From the NCBI GenBank assembly GCA_947650365.1, contig CANTAL010000002.1, positions 627,501 through 691,500 on the forward strand: 64,000 bases of DNA, written 5' to 3'. The stretch is from Chamaelirium japonicum. Lineage: Eukaryota > Streptophyta > Magnoliopsida > Liliales > Melanthiaceae. Of the stretch, positions 23,963-35,100 are shown in pieces. The notes below the pieces were generated by a model. The model was not told the origin of the DNA and did not search any database. It saw only the letters and a program-made list of their open reading frames with translations. Numbering within the stretch: position 1 is the first letter of the stretch; each line of letters begins with the position of its first letter. The position numbers and the translations under genes were made by a program.

Positions 23963-25275
23963 TCTACGTCTGTTATTTCTCGACCGCTTGGGTGCAGGGG
24001 GGCTACTGCCTCCTCATTATGAGCTTTGGCGGTATACTTTGGGGCTTCCCTCTCGACAGGTTATCATTTTGTTTCTTGTCCCTTTCGGGCGACTTGATCG
24101 TCTTCGACTTCGATCTACCTCTGAATTCGATCAAACATCGAATCCAAGAAAGGGGGAGGATTGTGGATGAAATCATTATAGATATGCAGATCGAACCGGA
24201 GGGCATTTTGGAAGGCTAACATGATAGCCTCATCATCCAGATACCGTCCTGAGAGAGCGGCGTGCTCGTTCTGAAATCTTCGTGTGAAACTGCGAAGACT
24301 TTCATCTGCTCCCATCCTCAACCGGTAGAGGGAATCGAGCTTCTTCTCAGGCTTCAAGTTGAGTTGATAGTATTGCATGAAGTGGTTTGCCAATACTCCG
24401 AAATGGGTGATGGACCCAGCCCGAAGGTTATGGTACCAATCGAGAGATGGCTCGTCGAGGCTTCCGGCGAAGGTTCGGCAAAGCACATTGTTCTCTTCTT
24501 CGTGTGGTGTTAGAGCTTGCTTGAATGCTAGAATATGAGGGTAGGATCCTCTTTGAGGCAATTGAACTTGGGGAGAGTTGGAGTTCTTTATCCCCTCGGA
24601 AAGGACGATTAAAACAAACTTCGGTGGAGAGGTCCAACAGAAGAGTATCCTTCTCTACGACCATGCCCCCGACCTGGATGCAAATCGAGAGGTAAGATCA
24701 AGAGGACTTGTCCAGGCCTTTGAGTGGTTGTGGGATGGAGTTGGTGATGAAGATTCATTCCAGCTTTATATTGGAGTGGGAGGGATAAAGAAATTCTGCC
24801 TTTTGAGGGCGCTCCTTTCATCTGGTGCCTCCCTCGCAACTTGGGCTTTGACTGTGTCTGCCTAACATAGTTGTGACCTTCGTGGTTCAGAGTAAATCGA
24901 TTACCGTAGCGGATCAACTCTCTCGTCGAATGAAGGGATGGGGAGAGCAATTCCGGCTTCGGAGGCTGCCTTCTTAAGGGCATCCCTTTCAGCTATGAGG
25001 GTGGCATTTTGCTTAGCCAATTGCAATAGCTAAAAGTCGATCGCCAAGATTTGGTAGGTAGATGGTGGGTTTTTAGCAGGAGCAAGGGCAGTTTGCCCTA
25101 TCGACTGTCGGAGAGGTGGAGCGATCAATCGATCGACCGATCTTTCGCTCCCTGATCGAACCCCCATTTCGGGGACAGTGAGGGGCTGTCCGAAATTGAG
25201 CCGTTGACTTATCGAACGAGTCTCTGAATGAGCTTGACGTGTGTTACTTCCCTCTGGATGATCCTGATGCTTCAT
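23963..25275 (-). pseudogene. gag, degenerate
   Basis: The probable start is the ATG at 25,275 (MKHQDHPEGS), about 155 nt after the primer-binding site. Stops interrupt it at 25,030-25,032 and 24,901-24,903. Between them QLAKQNATLIAERDALKKA looks helical, like the N-terminal coiled-coil of Tat-type gag. The capsid core is open at 24,115-24,561 and reads upstream without a stop to about 24,600. It contains CRTFAGSLDEPSLDWYHNL and SLRSFTRRFQNEHAAL, the pattern of the Retrotrans_gag family. The basic C-terminal part (RSKSKTIKSPERDKKQND) lies in another frame around 24,060-24,130. Gag would form the virus-like particle. Here it is broken at several points. Confidence 0.85.
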
Positions 25276-25430
25276 CCTCGCCTTTTAGAGAGCAAAGGAT
25301 GCAACAAGATTGCTGGTGTCTTAACGGTTGTTTGCTCAACCGAAGGGGCTGAGAAGTTTGACTATCTATACCAGTTGACTGTTCAACCAATCTGATGTTT
25401 GATGAAGAGCGAACTTGGCTTTTCGAACGG
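25276..25430 (-). other. 5' leader of the retrotransposon
   Basis: A short untranslated stretch between the primer-binding site and the gag ATG. I see no splice or secondary-structure feature that I can support. Confidence 0.5.
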
Positions 25431-25448
25431 ATCCCACAGACAGTGCCA
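25431..25448 (-). other. Primer-binding site, CpG-decayed
   Basis: The minus strand reads TGGCACTGTCTGTGGGAT. Plant elements of this group commonly have TGGCGCCGTCTGTGGGA at this place. The two differences are exactly what deamination of the two CpG sites would give. The Thr-Gly-Gly-type start TGG, complementary to a tRNA CCA end, is intact. It lies just inside the LTR and about 155 nt upstream of the gag ATG. Confidence 0.7.
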
Positions 25449-25847
25449 AACTATGGGGGGAAAATGTTCGTGGCGATCCGAAGACTCCGCGCCACCGGTC
25501 AATCAAAGTCGAGTCAAAGATCTTTGATCGATCTACTGAATGGAAGGTAGGTCCGAAGGTTGATGTCTTGGTGACTTTAAGTTGGGATTTGTGATATGCA
25601 AACAGTAAGAAGATTGACACAAGGTGTGATCTCAGAGTTCAGCCGAAGCATACGTCTCCGTGCTATAGGGAGCAACCCGAATTCACTAACTCTCCACTAG
25701 AAGTAACCTCGACAGGTCGAGTGTCACTGATCTCTTTGAAAAGGAGATTGAAAGTAAAGGAATAACGAAGTCAGAGCTCTGGGTTCTGGTTTCTGGAAAT
25801 TAGTTCTTAGAGTTTGGCTCTGGATTTTTTTACATTTGAAGGTCCTG

Positions 25848-25858
25848 CTATTTATAGA
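25848..25858 (-). promoter_or_regulatory. LTR TATA box
   Basis: The minus strand reads CTATAAATAGC, a canonical TATA box between the minisatellite-rich U3 and the downstream LTR part. The same element is conserved in the related LTR copy at 38,299-38,309. Confidence 0.7.
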
Positions 25859-25917
25859 AAAACTCAGGGAGGAAATCCGGGGCAAATGGCAGTTTTTACC
25901 TTTGTATCCGGGGATTT

Positions 25918-26135
25918 CCCAGGCAGGGCTGGCGGGTCCCGCGGCGGTCTCTGTTGACCCCCCAAGCAGGGCTGGTGGGTCCCGCGGCGGTATTCGTGGA
26001 CCCCCCAGGCAGGGCTGGTGGATCCCGCGGTAGTCTCTGTGGACCCCCCAGGCAGGGCTGGTGGGTCCCGCGGCGGTCTCCGTGGGCCCCCCAGGCAGGG
26101 CTGGTGGGTCCCACAGTCTTTGGGGCTTTTTACCA
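25918..26135. repeat. 43-bp minisatellite within the LTR
   Basis: Five copies with an exact 43-bp period; the motif AGGCAGGGCTGG (AAGCAGGGCTGG in the second copy) starts at 25,921, 25,964, 26,007, 26,050 and 26,093. The unit also contains GGTCCCGCGGCGGT. It is highly GC-rich and rich in CpG, unlike the array. The same minisatellite with the same period occurs in the copy at 38,411-38,620. Confidence 0.9.
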
Positions 26136-26150
26136 AAATTTGCACCCATA

Positions 26151-26480
26151 GGCACTATTATTTATCTCTGTGTTCTCCCACTTCGTTTAAATAATTGACT
26201 AATTATTTAATTATTTAAAAATAAAATAATAATTAAAGAAATAACTAATAAAATAAATTAATTATATAATTAAATCATTATTTCTTTATTTAATAATTTA
26301 AATAATTAAATAGTTACCTAATTTAATTATTTAATAATAAAATAATAATAAATAAATAAAATAATAAATTTAATTAAATAATTTAATAATTAAATAAATT
26401 AATTATTTTACTAAAAACTAAATTAATTAAATTATTTAATAATTAAATAAAATTTTAATTTAAGTTAATAAATTATAGTA
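26151..26480. repeat. AT-rich core flanking the retrotransposon
   Basis: Begins GGCACTATTATTTATCTC and continues as about 300 bp of A and T, ending in the arm GATAATCATAATAACGTTG near 26,490. It matches 57,303-57,660 closely. It holds no coding content. Confidence 0.75.
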
Positions 26481-27244
26481 GCATTAATATGATAATCATA
26501 ATAACGTTGAGATAATACTATTGAGAAGTGGAGTTTTTGAATTTAGATTTCTTCTTACTTCACTCCTATACTCGTGGCCAATAGACTAGAACATAACTTC
26601 TTCTTACTTAGGGCCTAAGCAATCTATGCGAAACCCTAATTCATAAGAGAGATCCGATGGTGGACAGCTATCCGATAATTAGAAAAAGAAGAAGAGAGAA
26701 GAGAGAAGAAGTCCATCTCTAGTCCATTCGCCACGGGTATAAGTGTGAAGTAAGAAGGATGGTTGTCCACCGACGGATCTCTCCTATGGATTAAGGTTTC
26801 CCATAGATTGCTTAGGCCCTAAGTAAGCTTACCCTATAAATAATATATTATCGCTTTAGGGTGGAGCACGTTTGATGACTCTTTCTTTCTCCTATCTCAC
26901 AACACGTTATCAGTACGAACATATCGAGCCCAGCCATTACTTAGGGCCAAAGCAGGACTTCTTCTCGCCTCTCTCCTCATTTATCTCACTGTTCTTTTCT
27001 CTCTTTCTCCCATCTCATAACACATTATCAGTACGACATATCAAGCTCAGCTGACCAGTCATAAGAAAACGAAGAGAGAAGAGAAGACAAAAGAGAGAGA
27101 AGAAGAGAGAAGAGAACGAAAAGATTTAATTATATTATTGAGAATTGGAGTTTTGGAATTTAGATTCCTTCTTACTTCACACCTATACCCGTGGCGAATG
27201 TACTGGAGCAGGACTTCTTCTCTCTTCTCTCTTCGTTTGTCTCT

Positions 27245-27302
27245 CTGTTCTCTTCTCTCTTCTTCTCTCTCTTCTTCTCTCTCTTCTTCTCTCTCTTCTA
27301 TC
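27245..27302. repeat. Short CT-rich tandem repeat
   Basis: TTCTTCTCTCTC is repeated about three times with a 12-bp period inside the pyrimidine tract of an antisense unit. It is longer than in neighbouring units and absent from the inverted partner near 58,500, so it probably expanded locally. Confidence 0.6.
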
Positions 27303-27734
27303 TTCGTTTCTCTCTCCGTTTCTTGTGACTAGTCGGCTGGGCTCGACATATTCATACTGAATGGGAGAGATTATTTAACTAATATTATTTTTAGTCCTGC
27401 TCCATATTTAATCTCTCTTCTTTTCTCTCTTCTGTGGAGATTTAGAATTTAGATTCCTTTTTACTTTACACATATACCAGTGGCCAAATGACTGGAGCAG
27501 AACTTCTTCTCTCTTCTCTCGTTATTTATCTCTTTTTTATCTTCTCTCTTCTTCTCTCTCTTCTATGGTGTTTTGGAATTTAGATTTCTTCTTACTTTAC
27601 ACCAATACACATAGCCAATGAACTAAAGCAGGACTTCTTTTCTTTTCTCTCTTTATTTATCTATTCGTTCTCTTCTCTCTTCTTCTCTCTCTTCTATTTT
27701 CGTTTCTCTCTCCATTTTCTTGTGACTGGACTGG

Positions 27735-29840
27735 AGCAGGACTTCTTCTCTCTTCTATCTTCATTTATTTCTCCGTTCTCTTCTATCTTCTCCTATGGAT
27801 TTAGGTTTCTCATAGATTGCTTAGGCCCAAAGTAAGCTTACCCTATAAATAATATATGACCCCTTTAGGGTACGGCATATTTGACGACTTTCTCTTTCTC
27901 CCATCTCACAACACGTTATCAGTACAAACATATCAAGCCTATCCGACTAGTCATATGAAAATAGAGAGAGAAACGAAGACAGAAGTTGAGTTTTGGAATT
28001 TAGATTCCTTCTTACTTCACACCTATACTCGTGGCCAATGGACTGGAGTAGGACTTCTTCTCTTTTCTCTCTTTATTTACCTCTCTATTCTCTTCTATCT
28101 ACTTCTCTCTCTTCTATGGAGTTTTGGAATTTAGATTCCTTCTTACTTCACCCTTATACTTGTGGCCAATGGACTGGAGCAGGACTTCTCTCTTCTCTCT
28201 TCTTTCTTTGTTTATCTCTTCATTCTCTTCTCTTTTCATCTCTCACTTTTGTCTTTATTTCTCTCTCCGTTTTCTTGTAATTGGTCGATTGGGCTCGACA
28301 TATTCGTACTGATAATGTATTATGAGATAGAAGAAAGTGAGCACCATCAAACATGCTCCACCCTAAAGGGGTTGTATATTATTTATAGGGTATACTTACT
28401 TAGGGCCTAAGTAATCTATGGGAAACCCTAATCCATAGGAAAAGAGAGAAGAGAATAGTGAGATTTAATTATATTATTGAGAAGTGGAGTTTTAGAATTT
28501 AGATTCCTTCTTACTTCATTCCTATACCCATGGCCAATGGACTGGAGTAGGTCTTCTTCTCTTTTCTATCTTCGTTTATATCTCTGTTCTCTTTTCTCTC
28601 CTCTGTCTTTGTTTCTCTCTCTGTTTTCTTGTGACTGGTCGGTTGGGCTCGACATGTTCGTACTGATAACATGTTATGAGATGGGAGAAAGAGAGAGCCG
28701 TCAAATGTGACCCACCCTAAAAGGATCATATATTATTTATACGGTAAGCTTACTTAGGGCCTAAGTAATCTATGGGAAACCCTAATCCATGGGAGAAGAG
28801 AGAAAAGAATATGGAGATTTAATTATATTATTAAGAAGTGGAGTTTTTGACTTCTTCTCTATTCTCTCTTCTTACAACACGTAATCAGCATGAACATGTC
28901 GAGCCCAGCCGACCAGTCGCAAAAAAACAGAGAGAGAAACAAAGACAGAAGAGAGAGAAGAATATAGAAGAGAACAGAGAGATAAATAAAGAGAGAAGAG
29001 AGAAGAAGCCCTACTTCAGTCCATTGGCTACGAGTATAGGTGCGAAGTAAGTAGGAATCTAAATTCTAAAACTCCACTTCTGAATATTTATACGACCCCT
29101 TTATGGTGGCGCATGTTTGACAGGTCTCTCTTTGTCCTATCTCATAACACGTTATCAGCACTAATATATCAAGCCCAACCGACCTGTCCCAAGAAAACAG
29201 AGAGAGAAACAAAGACAGAAGTAGAGTTTTTGAATTTAGATTTCTTCTTACTTCACACCTATACTCGTGGCCAATGGATTGGAGCAGGACTTCTTCTCTC
29301 TTCTCTCTTCATTTATATCTTCGTTCTATTCTCTTTTCTTTTCTCTCTTCTATAGAGTTTTCGACTGGAGTAGGACTTCTTCTCCCTTCTATCTTTATTT
29401 ATCTCTCCGTTCTCTTCTCTCTTCTTCTCTCTTTTGTCTTTGTTTCTCTCTTCGTTTTTTTATGACTGGTCGGCTAGGATCGACATGTTCGTGCTGATAA
29501 CGTGTTGTGAGATGGGAGAGAGAGAGAGCTATCAAATATGCCCCACCCTAAAACGATCATATAAATATTATGAAGTAAAGTTTTAGAATTTAGATTCCTT
29601 CTTACTTCACAGCTATACCCATGGCCAATGGACTGGAGTATGACTTCTTCTCTCTTTCGTCTTCGTTTATCTCTTTATTCTCTTTTCTCTTCTTCTCTCT
29701 CTTCTCTCTTTGTTTCTTTCTATGTTTCCTTATGACTGGTCTGCTGGGCTCGACATGTTCGTGTTGATATTGTGTTATGAGAAGAGAGAAGAGAATGGAG
29801 AGATAAATAAAGAGAGAAGAGAGAAGAAGTCCTGCTTTAT
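27735..29840. repeat. Repeat array, mixed orientation
   Basis: Sense blocks with a TATA near 27,842, then antisense units (28,110-28,800), then sense and antisense alternation. Head-to-head joins GACAGAAG-T lie at 27,978 and 29,214. The stretch at 28,850-29,480 shares rare variants with 50,270-50,860 (CTACGAGTATAGG, CCCAAGAAAA, TATGGTGG). No gene is seen. Confidence 0.8.
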
Positions 29841-30959
29841 GTTATTTAACTAATATATGATTATGAAAAAAACAGAGAGAGAAACAATGACAGAAGAGAG
29901 AGAAGAAGAGAGAATAGAACGGAGAGATAAACGAAGAGAGAAGAAGTTTTGCTCTAGTCCATTGGCCACGGGTATAGGTGTAAAGTAAGAAGGAATCTAA
30001 ATTCTAAATCTCTACTTCTTAATATTTATACGACCTGTTTAGGGTGGGGCATGTTTGATGGCTCTCTTATTCTCCCATCTCACAACACTTACCATATAAA
30101 TAATATATAACCCCTTTAGGGTGGGGCACATTAGATGGCTCTCTCTTTCTCCTATCTCATAATATGTTATCAGCACGAATATATCGAGCCCAACCGACCA
30201 GTCATAAGAAACGAAGAGAAAAATGAAGATAGAAGAGAGACAAGAAGAGAGAAAAGAAGAAAGAAAAGAGAATAGAGAGATAAATGAAGAGAGAAGAGAG
30301 ATGAAGTCCTGCTCCAGTCCATTAACCATGGGTTTAGATGTGAAGTAAGAAGGAATCTAAATTCCAAAACTCCACTTCTGTCTTCGTTTCTTTTTTTATC
30401 TTCTTGCGATTGGTCGGCTGGGCTCAATAGGTTCATGCTGATAACTTGTAATGAGATGGGAAAAAGAGAGAGCCATCAAACGAGCCCCACCCCAAAGAGG
30501 TCGTATAAATATTAAGAAGTAGAGTTTTGGAATTTAGATTCCTTCATACTTCATACCTATACCCGTGGTCAATGGACTGGAGTGGAACTTCTTCTCTCTT
30601 CTCTCTTCGTTTATCTCTCCGTTCTCTTCTATCTTCTTCTGTCTTCTCTCTTCGTTTATCTTTCCGTTCTCTTCTCTCTTCTTTTCTCTCTTTTATCTTC
30701 GTTTCTTTCTCTGTTTTTTCATGACTGGTCAGTTGGACTCGATATGTTCATACTGATAATGTTTTTGGAGATAGGAGAAAGAGAGAGCCATCAAACGTGC
30801 CCCACCTTAAAGGGGTCATATATTATTTATAGGGTAAGATAACTTTGGGCCTAAACAATCTATAAAAAGAGAAGAGAGAAGAAGTCATGCTCCAGACCAT
30901 TCACCACGGGTATAGGTGTGAAATAAGAAGGAATCTATATTCCAAAACTCTACTTCTCA

Positions 30960-31700
30960 ATAGTATCATCTCAACGTTATTATGATTATCATACTAATAT
31001 TACTATAATATTTTTAATTAAATTAATTATTAAATAATTTAATAATTTAAATAATTTAATAATTAACTTTTTACTAAAATAAATAATTTATTTAATTAAA
31101 CTTATTATTTTATTTATTTATTTACTCTTATATTATTATATAAATAAATTAGGAAATTATTTAAATTATTAAATAAAAAAATAATAATTTAATTATATAA
31201 TTAATTTATTAATTCATTTTATTAGTTATTTATTTAATTTTTATTTTATTTTTAAATAATTAAATAATTAGATAAATATTTAAATATATAAAAATTATTT
31301 ATTGAAGAATTATATTAAATAGATTATTTACTTAAACAAATAAATAATTTAGTTATTAAATTATTTTATAGTGAAATAAAAAATAAATAAAATATATTAT
31401 AAAATATTAATTGAAATAATTCAAAAACTTATTATTTAATTAAGTAATAAAATAAAACAGTAATTCAATAACTATTTCCTTATTATTTAAATAATTAGTT
31501 AATTATTTTAATATATAAAGAATAAAATATTTTTTAAAAAAACTTAATAAATTTTTTAAATAATTAAATAAATATTTATTTATTTTAATATTTACATAAT
31601 ATATAAATTATTTAAATAATTAATTATTTAATTATATAGATAGTTAAATATTTATTTAATTACTTATCTATTTAACTATTTAATTTATTAAATAATAGGA
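30960..31700 (+). repeat. Long AT-rich core of a repeat monomer
   Basis: Left edge CAATAGTATCATCTCAACG, about 700 bp of A and T, right edge GGAAGTAAAGAAGGAAGATG at 31,698. It is immediately followed by a promoter block (TATA near 31,884), a leader, a purine stretch and a tail to about 32,150, so 30,960-32,150 is one of the best complete monomers in the window. Confidence 0.8.
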
Positions 31701-32160
31701 AGTAAAGAAGGAAGATGAGGTATACCCGAATTTTTTGCTTTAAAAATAATATATATTTTTCATTAAAAAACTTGAAAACATTACACTTGTTATGTGATCG
31801 TTCGATTGGATGGCTGTCCACCGTCGGATCTCTCCCATGGATTAGGGTATCTTATAGATTGCTTAGGCCCTAAGTAAGTTTACCCTATAAATAATATACG
31901 ACCCTTTTAAGGTGTGGCACGTTTGACGGCTCTCTCTTTCTCCCATCTCACAATAAATTATCAGCACGAACATATCGAGCCCAGTCGACCAGGCATAAAA
32001 AAAGAGAGAGAAACGAAGACTGAAGAAAGAGAAGAAGGAAGAAAAGAATGGAGAGATAAAAGAAGTGAAAAGAGAGAAGAAGTCATACTCTAGTCCATTC
32101 ACCAGGGGTATAAGTATAAAGTAAGAAGGAATCTAAATTCGAAAACACTACTTCTTAATA
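31700..32160 (+). repeat. Promoter, leader, purine tract and tail of a complete monomer
   Basis: Continues from the AT core. It contains CATTACACTTGTTATGTG, GGATGGCTGTCCACCGTCGG, TTAGGGTATC, the dyad TTAGGCCCTAA, CCCTATAAATAATATACG, the leader ATTATCAGCACGAACATAT, a purine-rich tract of about 100 nt, and a tail reaching TTCTTAATATTTATATGACC. The last motif then begins the next unit, showing how short units follow head to tail. Confidence 0.75.
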
Positions 32161-35100
32161 TTTATATGACCCTATTAGGGTGGGGCATGTTTGACGGATT
32201 TCTCTTTCTCCTATCTCATAACACGTTATCAGCACGAACATATTAAGCCGAGCCGACCAGTCACATGAAAACGATGAAAGAAACGAAGACAGAAGAAGAG
32301 AGAAAAGAACAGAGAGATAAACGAATAGAAAAGAGAGAAAAAGTCTTATTCCAAAATATTGGCCACGAGTATAGGTGTAAAGTAAGAAGGAATCTAAATT
32401 CCAAAACTCCACTTCTCAATATTTATATGAACCCTTTAATGTGGGGAACATTTGACGGCTCTCTCTTTCTTCTATCTCACAATACATTATCAGTACGAAT
32501 ATATCGAGCCCAACCGACCATATGTAAGAAAACAGAGAGAGAAATAAAGACAGAAGTAGAGTTTTGGAATTTAGATTCCTTCTTACCTCTGACCTATACC
32601 CATGGCTAATAGACTGGAGCAAGACTTCTTCTCTCTTCTCTTTTTATTTATCTCTCTGTTCTCTTCTCTCTTCTTTCTCTTCTATGGAGTTTTTGAATTT
32701 AGATTCATTCTTACTTCATACCTACACCCGTGGCCAATGGACTGGGGCAGTACATCTTCTCTCTTCTCTCTTTGTTTATCTCTTCATTTACTTCTCTCTT
32801 CTTCTCTCTCTTCTATATTCGTTTATCTTTCCATTTCTTATGACTGGTCGGCTAGGCTCGATATGGTCGGCTGGGCTTGACATATTCATGCTGATAACAT
32901 ATTATTTATAGGGTAAGCTTGTGAAGTAAGAAGGAATCTAAATTCTAAAACTCCACAGAAGAGAAAGAACAAGAGAGAAGAGAACGGTGAGATAAATGAA
33001 GAGAGAAAAGAGAAGAACTCATGCTCCAGTCAATTCGCCATGAGTATAGGTGTAAAGTAAGAAGGAATATAAATTCCATAACTCCACTTCTCTATAATAT
33101 TATTAAATCTCTCCATTATCTTCTCTCTTCTCCTATGGATAAGGGTTTCACATAGATTGCTTTGGCCTTAAGTAATCTTACCCCATAAATAATATATGAC
33201 CCCTTTAGGGTGGGGCATGTTTGATGGCTCTCTCTTTCTCCCATCTCACAACATGTTATCAGTATGAATATGTTGAGCCCGGCCGACCAGTCACAAGAAA
33301 ACGGAGAAAGAAATAAAGATAGAAGAGAGAGAAGAAGTGAGAAAAGAATGAAAAGATAAATAAAAGAGGAGAGAAGAAGACCTACTCTAGTCCATTAACA
33401 TGGGTATATGTGTGAAGTAAGAAGTTATCTAAATTCCAAAACTCCACTTTTCCCTTCGTTTCTCCCTCTATTTTCTTGTGACAGGTTGACTGGGCTCGAC
33501 ATATTCATGCTGATAACGTGTTATGAGAATAGAGAAGAAGAGAGATGAGAACGAAGATATAAACGAAGATAGAAGAGAGAATAAGTCCTATTCCAATCTA
33601 TTCGTCACAGGTATAGGTGTGAAATAAGAAGGAATCTAAATTCCAAATCTTCACTTATATATTTGTTTCTCTCCGTTTTTTGTGACTGATCGATTGGGTT
33701 CGACATGTTCGTGCTGATAATGTGTTGTGATATGGGAGAAAGAGAGAGAGCCATCAAACATGTCCAATGAACTGGAGCAGGACTTCTTCTTTTTACCCTC
33801 TTTATTTATCTCTATATTCTCTTCTCTCCTCTTCTCTTTTCTATCTTTGTTTCTCTTTCCATTCTTACCCTGTAAATAATATACAACCCCTTTAGGGTAG
33901 GGCACATTTGACGGCTCTCTTTTTCTCCTATCTCACAATACGTTAACAATACGAGCATGTCAAGCCCAGCCGACCAGTCGTAAGAAAACAGAGAGAGAAA
34001 CAAAAACAAAAGAGAGAAAAAGAGAGAAGAGAATAGAGAGATAAATAAAGAGAGAAGAAGTTCTGCTCCAATCCATAGTCTATGGATATAGGTGTGAAGT
34101 AAGAAGGAATCTATATTTGAAAACTTTACTTCTACCTTCATTTCTCTCTCTGTTTTTTGGTGACCGGTCGGCTGGGCTCGACATGTTCGTGCTAATAACG
34201 TGTTGTGAGATGGGAGAAAGAAAGAGCCATCAAATGTGCCCCACCCTAAAAGGGTCGTAAATGATTTATAGTATAAGCTTACTTAGGGCCTAAGCAATCT
34301 ATAGGAAATCTAATCCATAGGTGAAGAAAAAAGAGAACGGAGAGATTTAATTACATTATTAAGAAGTGGAGCTTTAGAATTTAGATTCCTTCTTACTTCA
34401 CACCTATACCCGTGGTCAATGGACTAGAGCAGGACTTCTTCTCTCTTCTCTCTTTGTTTATCTCTCTATTCCCTTTTCTTTTATTTTCTCTTCTCACAAC
34501 AGGTTATCAGCATGAGCATGTTGATCCCAACCGACCAGTCATAAGAAAACAGAGAGAGAACTTCTTCTCTCTATTCTCTTCTTCGCTCTCTTCTGTGGAG
34601 TTTAAGAATTTAGATTGCTTCTTACTTCACACCTATACCTATGGCTAATAGACTGGAGCAGTACTTCTTCTCTTTTTTCATTTCGTTTATCTTTCTATTC
34701 TCTTCTCTCTTCTTCGCTCTCTTCTGTCTTTATTTCTCTCTTCGTTTTATTATGACTGGTCGGCTGGGCTCGACATGTTCGTGCTGATAACGTGTTATAA
34801 GAAGAAAGAAGAAGAGAGAAGACAACAGAGAGATAAATAAAGAGAAAAGAGAGAAGAGAGAAGAAGTCCTTCTCCAATCTATTCACCACGGGTATAGGTG
34901 TGAAGTAAGAAGGAATCTAAATTCCAAAATTTCACTTCTTAATAATATAATTAAATCTCTCTATTCTTTTCTCTCTTCTTCTCTCTCTACTATGGAGTTT
35001 TGAAATTTAGATTTCTTTTTACTTCACACCTATACCCATGGCGAATAGACTAGAGCAGGACTTCTTCTCTTTTCTCTCTTCTCTCTTTGTTTATCTCTTT

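Larger units (their letters stand above)
20653..26150 (-). mobile_element. Ty3/gypsy (Tat-like) LTR retrotransposon, truncated and dead
   Basis: On the minus strand the order is LTR, primer-binding site, gag, zinc-knuckle-like linker, protease, reverse transcriptase, RNase H, then a second RNase H. A second RNase H domain behind RT-RNase H is characteristic of the Tat lineage of plant Ty3/gypsy elements. The element stops at 20,653, within the linker that normally leads to integrase, where it abuts an array unit. Integrase and the 3' LTR are absent, so no matching duplication can be found on the left. The right flank (GGCACTATTATTTATCTCT from 26,151) matches an unoccupied copy of the site near 57,298. 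Base composition is far more GC-rich than the array. Numerous stops and frameshifts show it no longer encodes a polyprotein. Confidence 0.92.
25465..26150 (-). mobile_element. 5' LTR of the Ty3/gypsy element
   Basis: About 686 bp. In element orientation it starts near 26,150 with a TATGGGTGCAAATTTTGG-type end; the related copy at 37,763-38,640 has TGTGGGTGCAAATTTTGG, so the usual TG has become TA. It continues through a GC-rich minisatellite, a TATA box and the transcribed part. It ends close to the primer-binding site, probably with GAACA at 25,465; CCCCCCA a few bases further is an alternative. Homology with 37,943-38,640 runs over most of its length, including TTCAGCC, CTCCGTGCTATA, and GAGTGTCACTGATCTCTTTG at about 25,718. 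Proline/glycine-rich open frames inside it come from the minisatellite and are not genes. Confidence 0.82.
26151..27735. repeat. Segmental duplication, copy 1 (distal half inverted)
   Basis: 26,151-26,935 aligns in direct orientation with about 57,303-58,095, sharing rare variants such as CTATGCGAAACCCTAAT, ACAGCTATCCGATAATTAG and GGGTGGAGCA. 27,000-27,735 aligns with the reverse complement of about 58,080-58,775, sharing rare variants such as a GAGAGACAAA change, CTCCAATTCTCAATAAT, and a unique patch at 27,361-27,420 (CTAATATTATTTTTAGTCC). About 65 bp at 26,936-27,000 matches neither arm cleanly and marks the inversion breakpoint. Confidence 0.75.

Noticed and set aside
24609-24983. A 124-codon open frame on the minus strand near gag
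   Set aside because: It is out of frame with the recognisable gag segments on both sides and shows no gag motif, so it is a shadow frame.
25724-26155. Proline- and glycine-rich open frames on both strands of the LTR
   Set aside because: They come from translating the 43-bp GC-rich minisatellite. 43 is not a multiple of three, so the same repeat is read in all frames.
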